Shown piece after piece: positions 5,370 through 5,479 of a stretch of 5,479 nucleotides of DNA (the stretch's first letter is position 1; every line of letters starts with the position of its first letter). The stretch is from assembly GCA_012841765.1 (NCBI GenBank), contig DUUA01000193.1:1-5479 (forward strand), in the 5' to 3' direction. The notes below the pieces were generated by a model. That model ran no database searches. It had not been told where the DNA came from and saw only the letters and a list, made by a program, of their open reading frames with translations. Source of the DNA: Acholeplasmataceae bacterium (GTDB lineage: Bacteria; Bacillota_I; Bacilli_A; ML615J-28; CAG-698). Position numbers and translations under genes: made by a program.

Positions 5370-5397
5370 AGTATATCACATACTTGACATATGTCAA
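5370..5397 (-). promoter_or_regulatory. Strong promoter of the ORP-like operon
   Basis: Minus-strand TTGACA (5397-5392, perfect -35), a 16-base spacer and TATACT (5375-5370, five of six) preceded by TG and one base (extended -10). Transcription is predicted to start near 5363, giving a leader of about 37 bases that is too short for a riboswitch. The -35 lies inside the 22-bp palindrome, so binding there should block RNA polymerase. No sigma-54 motif (GG and GC 10 bases apart in the usual context) was found in this region. Confidence 0.75.
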
Positions 5398-5401
5398 GTA
5401 T
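5380..5401. promoter_or_regulatory. Perfect 22-bp palindromic operator over the -35 box
   Basis: A perfect 22-bp palindrome with core TTGACATATGTCAA. The form TTGAC-N4-GTCAA resembles dyads bound by CRP/FNR-superfamily regulators (FNR itself: TTGAT-N4-ATCAA; HcpR-type sites are close to TTGAC-N4-GTCAA). The half-site is also the -35 hexamer. Location over the -35 predicts repression. Which protein binds is unknown; the DUF134 protein of the operon and a CRP/FNR-type regulator are the two candidates. Confidence 0.75.
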
Positions 5402-5479
5402 ATAAAAGAAATAATTTAAATAATTTTATGTACTATAATTACATTATTTTTAAAAATAAGTTATAATAATATAAAGATT
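5402..5479. other. A+T-rich end of the window with no gene
   Basis: These 78 bases are almost entirely A and T and contain stops in all frames. There is a 16-bp A+T palindrome at 5444-5459 and several TATAAT-like strings without matching -35 boxes. I see no gene, and no terminator with a U-tract. It is probably the rest of the intergenic region upstream of the operon. Confidence 0.6.

Noticed and set aside
5444..5459. A+T palindrome TTATTTTTAAAAATAA, sharing ATTTTTAAAAAT with the 452-467 dyad
   Set aside because: Too simple in composition and not placed at a recognisable promoter; likely chance in A+T-rich DNA.
5326..5479. Sigma-54 promoter as in the Desulfovibrio orp operons
   Set aside because: No TGGC-type -24 and TTGC-type -12 pair is present; a sigma-A-type promoter is.

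Overview
The window is about 5.5 kb of very A+T-rich DNA. It uses the standard bacterial code: TGA occurs as a stop, tryptophan is TGG, and strong Shine-Dalgarno sites and sigma-A-type promoters are visible. Two clues point to a low-G+C Bacillota relative with an anaerobic lifestyle (Clostridia-like or a free-living Izemoplasma/Haloplasma-like lineage): a CcpA-type cre site at glpK, and a gene set typical of strict anaerobes. The organism cannot be named from this window. All supported genes lie on the minus strand, so transcription runs from high to low coordinates.

Region 1 (about 5479 down to 2127) is a six-gene operon. After 78 bases without a gene, a strong promoter (TTGACA, 16-base spacer, extended -10 TGaTATACT at 5397-5370) carries two copies of the palindrome TGACATATGTCA, one over the -35 and one at the predicted transcription start. 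The genes then follow in order: a DUF5320-like Gly/Arg-rich small protein (5326-5063), a DUF134 helix-turn-helix protein (5015-4608), a NifX/NifB-type FeMo-cofactor-domain protein (4595-4233), two consecutive MinD/ParA-type ATPases that each carry an inserted 2[4Fe-4S] ferredoxin domain (4246-3389 and 3392-2526), and a second NifX-type protein with a His-rich tail (2526-2179). The last four genes overlap or nearly touch, and a hairpin plus U-tract terminator follows at 2159-2127. The set resembles the orange-protein (ORP) complex of Desulfovibrio: MinD-like ferredoxin ATPases plus a NifX-fold metal-cluster protein. No sigma-54 promoter was seen here. There are no nitrogenase genes, so the NifX domains point to metal or Fe-S cluster handling rather than nitrogen fixation.

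Region 2 (2128 to 498) is glpK, glycerol kinase, with its own promoter immediately after that terminator and a cre-like catabolite repression site at the predicted transcription start. The ribosome binding site favours a GTG start at 1997 over the ATG at 2003. The histidine phosphorylated by HPr in enterococcal and bacillary GlpK appears to be missing.

Region 3 (497 to 1) holds a second dense control region (extended -10 promoter, an inverted repeat at the start site, two near-identical dyads centred near -42.5 and -72.5). It precedes the first 108 codons of a membrane protein that runs off the window and resembles the N-terminal sensor segment of some GGDEF or signalling proteins.
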